Notes: generated by a model from the sequence alone, not told the origin. A stretch of DNA of 64,000 nucleotides from Thauera sp. GDN1 (GCF_029223545.1 NZ_CP097870.1:1612001-1676000), one strand, 5' to 3'; positions 27,228 to 36,608 are shown, counted from the stretch's first letter. Translations and numbers: made by a program.

Positions 27228-28118
27228 ATGAATTCTTCTGTTGAACGCGCTGCCGGCGGGGCCGCGGCGCAGCCCGTGGCGCTGACCATCCGCAACCACG
27301 ACCGCGACCTCGCCGGGCTGACCTACGTCTATCCGGTGCTGTCCCGGCGTGCAGGCGGCGTGTCGGTGGGGATCAACCTCAATCCCAACAACGCCTGCAA
27401 CTGGCACTGCGCGTACTGCCAGGTACCCGGTCTCGTGCGTGGCAAGGCGCCGGAGATCGATCTCGCGCGACTCGAGGACGAGCTGCGCGGCTTTCTCGGC
27501 GACCTCATCCACGGCGACTGGATGGCGCGCTTCGTGCCCGAAGGCCTGCGCGTGATCCGCGACATCGCGTTCTCGGGCAATGGCGAGCCGACCAGCGCGA
27601 GCGTGTTCCCCGAGGCGGTGGCGCTGGTCGCGCGCCTGCGCGACGAGTTCGGCCTGTCGTCGGCCGCCGTGCCGCTGCGCCTGATCACCAACGGCAGCCT
27701 GCTGGTGCAGGCGCGCGTGCAGGACGGGGTGCGACTGCTGGGCGAGGCGGGCGGCGAGGTGTGGTTCAAGGTCGATGGCGGAACCGCCGAGACCATCGAG
27801 CGCATCAACGGCGTGCGCCTGGAGCCTGGTGCGGTCGCGCGCAACCTGGCGCGTTGCGCGCAGCTGTGCCCGACCTGGGTGCAGACCTGCATGTTCCGCT
27901 GGGATGGCGAGGCGCCGTCGGTAGCCGAACTCGACGCCTATCTCGGGCTGCTGGAGGCGGCCGGTATCGGCGCGCTGCAGGGCGTGCTGCTGTACGGCAT
28001 CGCCCGCCAGTCGATGCAGCCCGAGGCGGTCCGGCTGACGCCGCTCACCGCGGACGAGCTCGAGGCGATCGCCGCGCGCATGCGAAAAAAAGGGCTGACG
28101 GTACGCGTCAGCCCCTGA
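27228..28118 (+). CDS. Radical SAM protein
   Basis: A 296-residue radical SAM enzyme. The iron-sulfur motif is NACNWHCAYCQVPG (C-x3-C-x2-C), followed by the SAM-binding IAFSGNGEPTSASVFPEAV strand and the LRLITNGSLL strand. No extra C-terminal cluster cysteines are obvious apart from a few scattered residues, so it does not look like a SPASM protein. It resembles the stand-alone 'wyosine/MoaA-like' group; substrate is unknown. The last codons overlap a terminator belonging to the convergent XRE gene. Confidence 0.82.
   Translation: MNSSVERAAGGAAAQPVALTIRNHDRDLAGLTYVYPVLSRRAGGVSVGINLNPNNACNWHCAYCQVPGLVRGKAPEIDLARLEDELRGFLGDLIHGDWMARFVPEGLRVIRDIAFSGNGEPTSASVFPEAVALVARLRDEFGLSSAAVPLRLITNGSLLVQARVQDGVRLLGEAGGEVWFKVDGGTAETIERINGVRLEPGAVARNLARCAQLCPTWVQTCMFRWDGEAPSVAELDAYLGLLEAAGIGALQGVLLYGIARQSMQPEAVRLTPLTADELEAIAARMRKKGLTVRVSP
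28085..28114 (-). terminator. Terminator of the XRE gene, embedded in the radical SAM 3' end
   Basis: On the minus strand a 9-bp stem (28114-28106 with 28100-28092, GGGCTGACG/CGTCAGCCC) is followed directly by seven T residues (28091-28085). It terminates the regulator transcript while also encoding the last residues of the radical SAM protein (KKKGLTVRVSP). Confidence 0.85.
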
Positions 28119-28135
28119 TCGTGCGCGCCACGCGC

Positions 28136-28429
28136 TCAGCGCTCCTTGCGCTTGGCGCGGGCCTCCTTCTTCAGCGTCTTGTAGAGCTCGGGGTTGGTGG
28201 CCTTCAGGTACTCGGCCACATCCACGTCGTCGCGCTTGACCTTATTGATGTCGATCTGCTCGACATGGACCAGGCGGAGCAGCGCCTGCACGGGGCGCGG
28301 AATGTTGCGTCCGCTCTCGTAGCGCGAACCGCCGCTTTGGGTCACGCCGATCTTGGACCAGAACTGCGACTGGTTCAGTCCCAGCTTGCGGCGGATCTCA
28401 CGTACATCCAGTTTCTCGGTGGCTTTCAT
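28136..28429 (-). CDS. XRE-family helix-turn-helix regulator
   Basis: A 97-residue DNA-binding protein with a single HTH: REIRRKLGLNQSQFWSKIGV, then TQSGGSRYESGRNIPRPVQA, the usual Cro/C1 pattern. The tail ends in a basic KKEARAKRKER. GAGGAT 6 bases before ATG 28429 sets the start; an in-frame ATG 66 bases upstream would add an unrelated leader. A perfect 20-bp palindrome lies 76 bp upstream next to a TATACT -10-like hexamer, indicating autoregulation. No toxin partner is adjacent. Confidence 0.85.
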   Translation of the reverse strand: MKATEKLDVREIRRKLGLNQSQFWSKIGVTQSGGSRYESGRNIPRPVQALLRLVHVEQIDINKVKRDDVDVAEYLKATNPELYKTLKKEARAKRKER

Positions 28430-28504
28430 CGAAATATCCTCATCGTTGGACGGAACCTGCCTGTCGATCGGCGAGTCGAGGTTCCCGAACTGCATTGATT
28501 TTTA

Positions 28505-28524
28505 CCTATGACCTTGGTCATAGG
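28505..28524. promoter_or_regulatory. Perfect 20-bp palindrome, probable XRE operator
   Basis: CCTATGACCTTGGTCATAGG is a perfect inverted repeat. On the minus strand it begins 8 bases after a TATACT -10-like hexamer (28538-28533), so a bound repressor would cover the transcription start of the XRE gene. It lies in the AT-rich 275-base gap between the regulator and lysC. Confidence 0.7.
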
Positions 28525-28704
28525 ACAAATGAAGTATAGATTACTATTCCTTCAACATACAGTGGTGAGTTTAACAATTTTGTCAAACTTTGACGAAAAT
28601 CGTTATCACTGCGTTTCGACCAATGAGGTCCCGTTCCAAGCGCGCAAAAAATCCAACCTTTGGATAGAATCATGAGCTTTATCCACTAGCACTTGGATAC
28701 GACA

Positions 28705-29937
28705 ATGGCACTGATAGTTCAGAAGTACGGCGGCACCTCGGTGGGCAGCCCCGATCGCATCAAGAACGTCGCGCGCAAGGTCGCGAAGTTCCGCGCGGCG
28801 GGCCATCAGGTGGTGGTCGTGGTGTCGGCGATGAGCGGCGAGACCAACCGTCTGATCGCGCTGACGAAGGAGGTGGCGACCAATCCCAGCCCGCGCGAAC
28901 TCGACGTCGTCGTGTCGACCGGCGAGCAGGTCACCATCGGCCTGCTGTGCATGGCACTCGAGGACATCGGCGTGCCGGCCAAGAGCTACACCGGTGGCCA
29001 GGTCAGGATCCTGACCGACTCCCTGCACACCAAGGCGCGCATCCTCAACATCGACGAAGCGCCGATGCGCAAGGATCTCGACGAAGGCAAGGTCGTCGTC
29101 GTCGCCGGCTTCCAGGGGGTGGATGAGCACGGCAACATCACCACGCTCGGCCGTGGCGGTTCCGACACCACCGGCGTCGCGCTGGCCGCGGCGCTGAAGG
29201 CCGACGAGTGCCAGATCTACACCGACGTCGACGGTGTCTACACCACCGACCCGCGTATCGTCCCCGAAGCCCGTAAGCTCGACACCATCACCTTCGAAGA
29301 GATGCTGGAAATGGCCAGCCTCGGTTCGAAGGTCCTGCAGATCCGCTCGGTCGAATTCGCCGGCAAGTACAAGGTCAAGCTGCGCGTCCTCTCCAGTTTC
29401 GAAGATCGCGAAGGCGAGGGCACGCTCATCACCGTTGAGGAAGACAAGAACATGGAACAACCCGTCATCTCCGGCATCGCCTTCTCGCGCGACGAAGCCA
29501 AGCTCACCGTCACCGGCGTGCCCGACAAGCCGGGCATCGCCTACCAGATCCTGGGGCCGATCGCCGACGCCAACATCGACGTCGACATGATCATCCAGAA
29601 CGTCGGCCACGACGGCACCACCGACTTCTCCTTCACCGTGGCCCGTGGCGACCTCGCCAAGGCGCTGAAGGTGCTCGAAGGCGTGCGCACCCACATAGGC
29701 GCGCGCGCGGTCGAGAGCGACAACACCATGTGCAAGGTCTCCATCGTCGGCGTCGGCATGCGTTCGCACCCGGGCGTGGCCTCGCAGATGTTCCGCACCC
29801 TGGCCGAGGAAGGCATCAACATCCAGATGATCTCGACCTCGGAAATCAAGATCTCGGTGGCCATCGAGGACAAGTACCTCGAGCTCGCCGTGCGCGCGCT
29901 GCACAAGGCTTTCGGCCTCGACGCCGCGGCTGCATAA
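28705..29937 (+). CDS. lysC: Aspartate kinase LysC
   Basis: First enzyme of the aspartate pathway (Lys, Met, Thr, diaminopimelate). The 410-residue product has the kinase domain with [45 protein letters not shown] and [13 protein letters not shown], then two ACT regulatory domains (after about residue 265; [19 protein letters not shown] and [20 protein letters not shown]). Length and layout match the monofunctional, lysine/threonine-sensitive class. It has an AT-rich promoter region upstream and is followed by tRNA-Ser. Confidence 0.96.
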   Translation: MALIVQKYGGTSVGSPDRIKNVARKVAKFRAAGHQVVVVVSAMSGETNRLIALTKEVATNPSPRELDVVVSTGEQVTIGLLCMALEDIGVPAKSYTGGQVRILTDSLHTKARILNIDEAPMRKDLDEGKVVVVAGFQGVDEHGNITTLGRGGSDTTGVALAAALKADECQIYTDVDGVYTTDPRIVPEARKLDTITFEEMLEMASLGSKVLQIRSVEFAGKYKVKLRVLSSFEDREGEGTLITVEEDKNMEQPVISGIAFSRDEAKLTVTGVPDKPGIAYQILGPIADANIDVDMIIQNVGHDGTTDFSFTVARGDLAKALKVLEGVRTHIGARAVESDNTMCKVSIVGVGMRSHPGVASQMFRTLAEEGINIQMISTSEIKISVAIEDKYLELAVRALHKAFGLDAAAA

Positions 29938-29953
29938 AATCGCTTCATCACGT

Positions 29954-29982
29954 TTGACCGAAAGGCGCGAACTCGCTATGAT
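29954..29982 (+). promoter_or_regulatory. sigma70 promoter of tRNA-Ser
   Basis: TTGACC (29954-29959) and TATGAT (29977-29982) are separated by 17 bases. Transcription would start near 29989, with a GC-rich discriminator (CGCGCC) typical of growth-rate-controlled stable RNA promoters. The 9-bp inverted repeat AAGGCGCGA/TCGCGCCTT overlaps the -10. Confidence 0.8.
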
Positions 29983-29996
29983 CGCGCCTTCCTGAA

Positions 29997-30090
29997 GGAG
30001 ACGTGGCCGAGAGGTCGAAGGCACTCCCCTGCTAAGGGAGCATGCGGGCTAAAACTCGCATCGAGGGTTCGAATCCCTCCGTCTCCGCCA
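29997..30090 (+). tRNA. serV: tRNA-Ser (anticodon GCU)
   Basis: Class II tRNA of 94 bases including encoded CCA. Acceptor GGAGACG (29997-30003) pairs with CGTCTCC (30080-30086), discriminator G, then CCA. The anticodon stem CTCCC/GGGAG encloses loop CTGCTAA with anticodon GCT at 30031-30033. A long variable arm and TTCGAAT T-loop are present. Serine AGC/AGU decoder. It forms the left border of the accessory region. Confidence 0.96.
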
Positions 30091-30097
30091 GAGCAAT

Positions 30098-30124
30098 AAG
30101 CCCCTGAATTCAAGGGGCTTTTTT
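30098..30124 (+). terminator. Intrinsic terminator after tRNA-Ser
   Basis: AAGCCCCT (30098-30105) pairs with AGGGGCTT (30113-30120) and is followed by a run of T residues to 30124. Confidence 0.85.
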
Positions 30125-30223
30125 GCGTCTACGCGGCACAGGTTCGCGCGATGCGATGCGCCGACTTCCCTTCTTGCTGTGGGAGAATCGTCACCGTTAT
30201 CCACTCGGCGACATGCAGGACCG

Positions 30224-31849
30224 ATGGCGAAAATTTGCCCCGCGTTGGACACGCTCCGTCACGACTCTGGTCTCTACCGCGAACTCGATGTTCTCGATCG
30301 CCTGCAGCAGTCGCTGCCAGACGGGTACGAGGTCTTCCACAGCGTCGCATGGCAGACCGCGCATCACGGCGCGGATCGTCACGGCGAGATCGACCTCGTC
30401 GTCCTGGCCCCGAGCGGCAACATGCTGCTGGTCGAGGTCAAGGCCGGTGAGCTCGCGCTGATCGACGGCAATCTCGTCAAGCTCTACGGGCAACGCGAAC
30501 GCGATGTCGCCCGCCAGACCCGAGTGCAGCATGCGGCCATGCTCAACCGCCTTGCCGAGGCCGGCCTGCATGCGCACGTCACGGGCTGTGTCGTCCTTCC
30601 CGATTATCAGGTGGAAGAGGCCCGCATCGTCTCGATGCCACGTGAGCGCATCATCGACGCGAACGACTACGCGCACCTTGGGACCCGTGTGCGAGAGCTG
30701 CTCGAACACGGCGGGAGTCGTAGCGACGTGGAATCGCTCCGCCGCTTCCTGGGCAACGTCTTCAAAGTCTCGATCGACCTGCAGGTGCTCGGTGACCAGG
30801 TGCGTCAGACGACCCGTCGCCTTGCCGACGGCCTTGCCACCTGGGTTCCGCGCATTGCCTCGCCATCCGGCGTGGTGCGCATCCAGGCGACGGCAGGTTC
30901 CGGCAAGACGCAGCTTGCGCTCCGCCTGCTCGACGATGCAGCGGCCGCAGGGCAGCGGGCCCTCTACGTCTGCTTCAACCGTACCCTGGCTGACCACATC
31001 GGCCGCATCGCGGCCGCGCGTACGCGGGTTTCGAGTTTTCACGAGCTCTGTGTGGAGCACTGGCGGCGTACGCAGGGTGAGCCGGACTTCACGGCAGCGG
31101 GCATCTTCCAGGCGGTCGTCGAGCGCTACGGCTGCGACGCACAGAACTTCGAGGCCCTGTACGACCTTGTGATCATCGATGAAGGGCAGGACTTCGACCC
31201 CGCCTGGGTCGCGAGCCTGCTGCCGCAGTTGAAAGGCGACGGGCGACTCTTTCTGCTCGAGGACGAGGCGCAGCGTCTTTACGATCTCGACGGCTTCGAT
31301 CTCGACGGCGCGGTCAGCGTGCGCTGCAACGACAACTTCCGTTCGCCGCGCGCCATCGTCGATGTGATCAACGCGTTGGGCCTGGCGGAAGCAGCGGTTG
31401 AGGGGCGCAGCCCCTACGTGGGCGAGCTCCCGACGTTTCGCGCCTACGACGACGAGCGTGGCCTGCGCCGCGAGACGCTGGCGGCGGTGGAGGCCTTGCG
31501 CGAGCGCGGGATCCCGCTTGCCGACATCGTCGTCCTGAGCGCGCGTGGACACGGGCGCTCGCTACTGCTCAAGGCGGCGAAGCTGGGGGCGTTCGGGCTG
31601 CGGAGGTTTCTGGGGCGATATACCGCCGACGGCGAGCCTGTGTGGTCAGAGGGCGAGCTCCTGATCGAGTCCGTGCATCGGTTCAAGGGGCAGAGCGCCA
31701 TGGGCGTAGTGCTCACGGAGGTGGACGTCGAGCAACTGGACCAGGCGGCGCGTAGGCGCTTGTTCGTGGGCATGACGAGAGCGCAGCTGGCGCTCGAGGT
31801 TGTGGTGTCGCGGGCGGCGGAGGCGGCGCTGGGTGAGGCGCTGGCCTGA
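30224..31849 (+). CDS. NERD-domain SF1 (UvrD-like) helicase
   Basis: A 541-residue protein combining an N-terminal NERD nuclease-like domain with a compact superfamily 1 helicase. The NERD core is HGEIDLVVLAPSGNMLLVEV followed by KAG (acidic residues and E-x-K of the restriction-endonuclease fold). Walker A is QATAGSGKTQLALRL near residue 225 and motif II is LVIIDEGQDFDPAW. Late motifs include SVHRFKGQSAMGVVL and RLFVGMTRAQLALEV. It directly follows tRNA-Ser and begins the accessory region. Such proteins occur in defence islands, but role here is not established. Start chosen at MAKICPAL (30224); weak Shine-Dalgarno. Confidence 0.8.
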   Translation: MAKICPALDTLRHDSGLYRELDVLDRLQQSLPDGYEVFHSVAWQTAHHGADRHGEIDLVVLAPSGNMLLVEVKAGELALIDGNLVKLYGQRERDVARQTRVQHAAMLNRLAEAGLHAHVTGCVVLPDYQVEEARIVSMPRERIIDANDYAHLGTRVRELLEHGGSRSDVESLRRFLGNVFKVSIDLQVLGDQVRQTTRRLADGLATWVPRIASPSGVVRIQATAGSGKTQLALRLLDDAAAAGQRALYVCFNRTLADHIGRIAAARTRVSSFHELCVEHWRRTQGEPDFTAAGIFQAVVERYGCDAQNFEALYDLVIIDEGQDFDPAWVASLLPQLKGDGRLFLLEDEAQRLYDLDGFDLDGAVSVRCNDNFRSPRAIVDVINALGLAEAAVEGRSPYVGELPTFRAYDDERGLRRETLAAVEALRERGIPLADIVVLSARGHGRSLLLKAAKLGAFGLRRFLGRYTADGEPVWSEGELLIESVHRFKGQSAMGVVLTEVDVEQLDQAARRRLFVGMTRAQLALEVVVSRAAEAALGEALA

Positions 31850-31902
31850 GTACGCGATGCCTCGTGCCTTCTGCTTGTACCCGATGGAAGTAAGATTCGG
31901 GC

Positions 31903-32289
31903 ATGAGCAAAGCGAGCTGCCCCTTCTGCGCGCTGCCTGCGGAGCGCATCCTGCTCTTGGCGGACGAGGCGCTGGTCATCCGCGACGCCTTTCCGGTGTC
32001 GCCGGGACATACCTTGGTCATCCCGCGTCGTCACATCGGATCCTTCTTCGAGCTGACCGACGCAGAGCGCGCCTGCATGGTCGAACTGCTTGCAAAGGCG
32101 AAGGCAGAGCTCGATCTCAGCTTCCAGCCCGACGGCTTCAATATCGGCATCAATGACGGTGCCGCTGCCGGGCAGACCGTCCCGCACCTGCATCTGAACC
32201 TCATTCCTCGTTACCGGGGCGATGCGCTGGATCCGCGCGGCGGCGTGCGCTGGGTGCTGCCTGCCAAAGCAAAGTATTGGGTCGAGTGA
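31903..32289 (+). CDS. HIT family protein
   Basis: A 128-residue histidine-triad nucleotide hydrolase/transferase. CPFC near the start resembles the zinc-type HIT N-terminus. The triad region reads QTVPHLHLNLIPRYRGD: the first two histidines, including the presumed nucleophile, are present, and the third of H-x-H-x-H is Asn. An upstream AGVSPGHTLVIPRRH-type strand is also present (FPVSPGHTLVIPRRHIG). The stop overlaps the HNH gene start by one base. Confidence 0.83.
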   Translation: MSKASCPFCALPAERILLLADEALVIRDAFPVSPGHTLVIPRRHIGSFFELTDAERACMVELLAKAKAELDLSFQPDGFNIGINDGAAAGQTVPHLHLNLIPRYRGDALDPRGGVRWVLPAKAKYWVE

Positions 32290-33242
32290 TGAGTCTTGCC
32301 ACCTACGCCGATCAATTCCGCCGGCTCAAGGTCAATGTGGCGCATGACCGTGCCAGCCCGCACAAGATCTGCATGCTGCTCGCCGCGCTTGATCTGGCGC
32401 GCGGGGGGGCGCTCACCGAGAACTGCATCGAATACGCACCGCCGCTGCTCGAACGCTACACGATGTACTTCAACGCGGTCCGGGGTCCGGGCGACCATCC
32501 CAATCCTTACTTTCCCTTCTTCCACCTCGCGGGGAGCTTGCGCGGTGGTGGCGAGAGTTTCTGGCACCTGCAACCCAGGCCTGGGCGCGAGTCCGTGCTG
32601 GACAGCATGGGCACGGCGAGAACGTCAAGGCAGGTGACCGAAAACATCGACCACGCCTTTCTCGATCCAGAGTTGTTCGAACTGGTTCAGGATCCGACAG
32701 CCGTCGATGCGCTGAGCGCCGTCCTGTCCGAGACGTGGTTTGGTCGTGGTCTCCAGGACCTCGACGCTGTGGTGGGTCGAACCCGGGAGATCAATCGTTA
32801 TGAGCGTTTGCTCCGGGCCCCGAGCGGTCCGGCGCTCATCGCGGCCGAGGCGGTGCCGAGCTATGTACGCGATCCGGCCTTCAGGCGTGTCGTGACCGAG
32901 ATCTACGATTTTCGCTGCGCGGCAACCGGATTGCGTCTTGTGCTGCGCGATGGTGCGGCGATGGTCGAGGCTGCGCACATCCATCCTTTCAGCGAAACTG
33001 GGGACGACGACCCGCGCAATGGGCTGGCGCGGACGCCCGACATGCACTGGGCGCTCGATCGTTATCTCATCGCGCCGGACACGGACTTCCGCTGGCGCGT
33101 GAGTCCGCTCCTTGATCCTCGCATTCCCGACTACCGCGCGCTGACTGCGCTGGAGGGCAAGTCGCTGTTCCTGCCACGCGAGGCGCGCATGTATCCGAAG
33201 AGGGAGGCAATCGAGTGGCGACTGTCGCGGTTGGGGAAATGA
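32289..33242 (+). CDS. HNH endonuclease-domain protein
   Basis: A 317-residue protein with an N-terminal uncharacterised helical domain (residues 1-190) and a C-terminal HNH_2-type nuclease domain: RCAATGLRLVLRDGAAMVEA, AAHIHPFSETGDDDPRNGLA and PDMHWALDRYLIAP, giving H, N and H. This class occurs as restriction-like enzymes and in defence islands. It is translationally coupled to the HIT gene and convergent with zorD (76 bases between stops). Whether it belongs to a system with its upstream neighbours is unknown. Confidence 0.8.
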   Translation: MSLATYADQFRRLKVNVAHDRASPHKICMLLAALDLARGGALTENCIEYAPPLLERYTMYFNAVRGPGDHPNPYFPFFHLAGSLRGGGESFWHLQPRPGRESVLDSMGTARTSRQVTENIDHAFLDPELFELVQDPTAVDALSAVLSETWFGRGLQDLDAVVGRTREINRYERLLRAPSGPALIAAEAVPSYVRDPAFRRVVTEIYDFRCAATGLRLVLRDGAAMVEAAHIHPFSETGDDDPRNGLARTPDMHWALDRYLIAPDTDFRWRVSPLLDPRIPDYRALTALEGKSLFLPREARMYPKREAIEWRLSRLGK

Positions 33243-33318
33243 TTATGTGCAGCAGAGCGTCAACGCTCTATCAGGGGATCTGAATTTCATGGACGGCACG
33301 GCATCGGCGAAGACGCAA

Positions 33319-36300
33319 CTAACTCGCCTGAGCCGCCATGCGCTCTGTCATCAGCTCATGGATATCCCCGAAGTCTGCGGCACGCAGTTCTCCAGTTCCG
33401 TTCAACATGTCATCGGACAGGGAGCGCTTCCACGTCAGCAGCTCGTGCAGCTTTTCATCGAATGTCTTGAAGTTCGATGCGCTCACGATCGGGTAATGCA
33501 CATGCACATCTCGTGTCTGCCCGATTCGGTAAGCGCGGTCCGTCGCCTGGTCTTCCTTGGCGGGGTTCCAGGTGCGGCTGAAGTGGATGACGTGGTTGGC
33601 GGCCTGGATATTGACGCCGAACCCGACGGCAAGTGGGGAGAGGACGATGACGCCGAATCCGGGTACTTCCTGGAAGCGGCGGATCCGCTTCTGACGGCTG
33701 TTCGCATCGCTCGCTGACGCTGACGTGTCGCCGTTCACGATGTCCGCGTGCACGTCCAAAAGTCTGCCGATGCAGCGTTGGATCATCCGCTGAAGGTCAC
33801 GGAACTCGCAGAAAACGATGACCTTCTCCTGCTTGCCACGGATTTCGCGAAGCACATCGATCAGCCAGCGCATCTTCGGGTTGTGATCGAGGATTTGCTC
33901 GACCGGCGCGCGCTCGGCCTCTGCGACGTCGAAGGCGAAGGGATCGGAAATCACGCGGCGAAGAACCTGGATCATCTCGAGGTGCTTGCGGCCACCTTCG
34001 GCCTTCTTGAGCTCGGCCATCACGCGACCGTAATGGCGCAGTTGCATCTCGGAAATGCCGAGCTTGTGACACCGCTCGAGCTTCGCCGGCAGGTCCTTCG
34101 CAACCTCGGCCTTGGTTCGCCGTAGCAACTGCAGGGAGATCTTCGCGCGAAGCTCCTCGATCCGTTCCTTGTCGTCATCCGTCTCGGCTTCGATCGGTCT
34201 GCGATACAAGTGGCCGAACTCGGACAGCGAACCAAGGAATCCTGGCTGGATGAAGTCGAATAGGCACCAAAGGTCAGTGAGCGTGTTTTCAACCGGCGTG
34301 CCGGTGCATGCGATCTTGAACCGCACGTTCTGCTTCTTCGCCGCCCGGGTCACCATGGCGTTCGGATTCTTGATCTTCTGGGCTTCGTCGCAAACCATGA
34401 TCGACCATCGCTCGGCTGCGAGCGAAAACTCGAGGTCGCGAAGCGTCTCGTACGTCGTCAGGACGATGCGGGCGTTGGCCCTCCAATCCCTTCGCAGCAA
34501 ACGTGTCAGGCCGTTCTGTCGCAACTGCTCGTCGATGGCCGCCTGTGGCACGCGCAACTGAGCGAGTGTTTCGCCGTATAGGAGCGTGGCTGGCATGGAC
34601 CCGGGTCGGAAGAACTTGTCGATCTCTTCGCGCCAGTTCTCCAGGAGTGCAACCGGGGCGACCACCAGCACAGGCTCAAGGTCGGGCTGGTCCTCCAGAC
34701 AACGGGCGATGAAGGTCAGAAGCTGGATCGTCTTGCCCAAGCCCATGTCGTCGGCAAGGAGTGCCCCTCTGCATTGCGTGGGAGAGTGCCCCCAGAGATT
34801 CTGAAGCCATGCGACCCCCGCAAGTTGGTGGTCGCGAAGCGAAACCTCCGGACGTAGGCTGCTCGGCAACAAGGCTGAAGTCCCATCCGGGAGACGCAAG
34901 CGGTCCTTGCGCTTTTCCTCGTAATCGACTTGATTGATGTTCGATTTGAGCTTGAGGTGAATCCTCTTGGTCTTTTCGCCTGGCGCCGTGACAAAGGGCT
35001 TCCCTCGTGGGGCTCGCCGAATCTTTTCTGTCTCGCTGACGATCGCGCCGAGCAAGGCCTCTGCCTTCCGGATGGGCATTTCATAACCGGTTTCCGGAAC
35101 CTTGACCGTCGGCGACAGCTTCTGCCGTGCGTTCGCGATTGCGCGTTCGAAATCGGCGATGCGCTCGGGCGTCATGGTTTGCGGCGTCCGCCCCGCGTTT
35201 TCTCCGTCAGCCGCTGACGTGGGCCAGACGATGGCGATCTCTAGGTTCTCGGGGAACCATCCTTCGTCTTCGTTCTTACGAGCGATGAAGGGTGACGCGT
35301 ATTGCTCCTCGTCGCCAAACCCCTCGATCCGATCGGAGTACCGGCTGGCGTCGAGTACGTCGGCGGCTTCGATCTTTTCCGGTGCGAGCCATTCGTCGAG
35401 CGCCTTCTGCATTGCCTCCAGATGCAGGGCAGCATCGCCAAGCAGCTCGAGCTCATGCCCCCGCCAGCGCAGACATTGCGCTTCGCGCTTGAGCCGCTCG
35501 CGCAGACGGCTGACGAAGTCATCAAGCATCTTGGGCGTATCGAGTCGCTCGACAGCGCTTTCGGCGTTCTCGGCAGCGTCGCGGTCAATCTTCAAGTCGA
35601 CGGCGACGATTTGACCGGCCTCATTCCGGATGATGAAGGGCTGGAAGGTCTCAATGCGGATCCCCGCCTTCTCACGTTCGCTCTCGAACGCCTCGGGGTC
35701 GATCACCCGTGAAGCATGAGGACCGAGTATCGCGAACGGATTCCGAACAAACGCCTCTGCGCGTTCACCCGCAACTCGCCGACCCGGCATCCGCTTGACC
35801 TCGGTGAGGACGGACCGCACCTCCGGTGTGATGAGCACTTGCGTGAGGCTGGACCCGTCCGGGATGTCGTAGTGATCGGGCACGCTACCCAAACGATCGA
35901 AGATTTCGAGCCAACGGGGTGGCGCATCCTCGAACGTCGGACTGACTTCGATCACGGGCGAATCACCAACCGTGACGCGGTTCAGCTGTATTGCCAGGTG
36001 CTCTGGCGTGAGGACAATGGTTTTCTTCAAGAAGTCCGAGAGCTCGGCGCCCGCTGCGACGGCAACGTGGCGTAGCTGCGACCAATGTTGCTGGTTGCTC
36101 TCATGGGTGCGTTCCGCGATTGGGCGGGCATGAAATCGGGCCAACTCCACGAGGACAGCCCAGGATTCCGGTGGCAGCAGTCCATCGATGCCGCCACTGC
36201 TGACGACAGGGCCGGTGAGTTGGGGTTGTGTGCTGAGGGGGGTGCCCTTCGGATTGCACCAACCGGACAGGGAAATCATGAAGCTTCGGTCGGCAAGGCT

Positions 36301-36603
36301 CCCTTTGCTCACTAGCTTGGGCCTTAGATCGACAAGGGGAGGGAGTCCAAGAAGGATGTCGGCGTGGCGATAATCCGGATCGGCAATAAGCCGGTAGGCC
36401 GCATCCCAGTCCAGAACCACCGCGTCGCCCTCGATGCGGGCAAAGCCGTCGTCACGAAGTTGGGAAAGGAGGGCAGCAAGTGCCGGATCCTCGGTGCTCG
36501 CTTCGGGCTGCTCGAGCCATGCTTGGACGGGCGTGCTGCTGGGCGCAAACCTCATGCCCTCGCGTGAGAACAGGGGCTTGACGAATAAGTAATCCTTGGC
36601 CAT
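33319..36603 (-). CDS. zorD: Zorya effector ZorD (SNF2/DEAD-type helicase)
   Basis: A 1094-residue SF2/SNF2-family ATPase, the last gene of a type I Zorya operon. The N-terminal half (about 1-600) is specific to the family. The C-terminal half has Walker A LADDMGLGKTIQLLTFIARC, motif II VCDEAQKIKNP, ACTGTPVENTLTDLWCLFDF and the final ATDRAYRIGQTRDVHVHYP. ZorD homologues act as DNA translocases/nucleases recruited after ZorAB activation. Start at MAKDYLFVKPLF, 5 bases after the zorC stop; the longer reading would run back into zorC. Lower GC than the flanking core genes. Confidence 0.9.
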   Translation of the reverse strand: MAKDYLFVKPLFSREGMRFAPSSTPVQAWLEQPEASTEDPALAALLSQLRDDGFARIEGDAVVLDWDAAYRLIADPDYRHADILLGLPPLVDLRPKLVSKGSLADRSFMISLSGWCNPKGTPLSTQPQLTGPVVSSGGIDGLLPPESWAVLVELARFHARPIAERTHESNQQHWSQLRHVAVAAGAELSDFLKKTIVLTPEHLAIQLNRVTVGDSPVIEVSPTFEDAPPRWLEIFDRLGSVPDHYDIPDGSSLTQVLITPEVRSVLTEVKRMPGRRVAGERAEAFVRNPFAILGPHASRVIDPEAFESEREKAGIRIETFQPFIIRNEAGQIVAVDLKIDRDAAENAESAVERLDTPKMLDDFVSRLRERLKREAQCLRWRGHELELLGDAALHLEAMQKALDEWLAPEKIEAADVLDASRYSDRIEGFGDEEQYASPFIARKNEDEGWFPENLEIAIVWPTSAADGENAGRTPQTMTPERIADFERAIANARQKLSPTVKVPETGYEMPIRKAEALLGAIVSETEKIRRAPRGKPFVTAPGEKTKRIHLKLKSNINQVDYEEKRKDRLRLPDGTSALLPSSLRPEVSLRDHQLAGVAWLQNLWGHSPTQCRGALLADDMGLGKTIQLLTFIARCLEDQPDLEPVLVVAPVALLENWREEIDKFFRPGSMPATLLYGETLAQLRVPQAAIDEQLRQNGLTRLLRRDWRANARIVLTTYETLRDLEFSLAAERWSIMVCDEAQKIKNPNAMVTRAAKKQNVRFKIACTGTPVENTLTDLWCLFDFIQPGFLGSLSEFGHLYRRPIEAETDDDKERIEELRAKISLQLLRRTKAEVAKDLPAKLERCHKLGISEMQLRHYGRVMAELKKAEGGRKHLEMIQVLRRVISDPFAFDVAEAERAPVEQILDHNPKMRWLIDVLREIRGKQEKVIVFCEFRDLQRMIQRCIGRLLDVHADIVNGDTSASASDANSRQKRIRRFQEVPGFGVIVLSPLAVGFGVNIQAANHVIHFSRTWNPAKEDQATDRAYRIGQTRDVHVHYPIVSASNFKTFDEKLHELLTWKRSLSDDMLNGTGELRAADFGDIHELMTERMAAQAS

Positions 36604-36608
36604 GAGAT

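Noticed and set aside
33254..33269. AGAGCGTCAACGCTCT hairpin between the HNH and zorD 3' ends
   Set aside because: Stem is only six pairs with no T-run, so it was not called as a terminator.
29997..33300. Attachment-site duplication of the tRNA-Ser 3' end or an integrase
   Set aside because: I found no second copy of the tRNA end and no integrase in the window, so an att site is not called.
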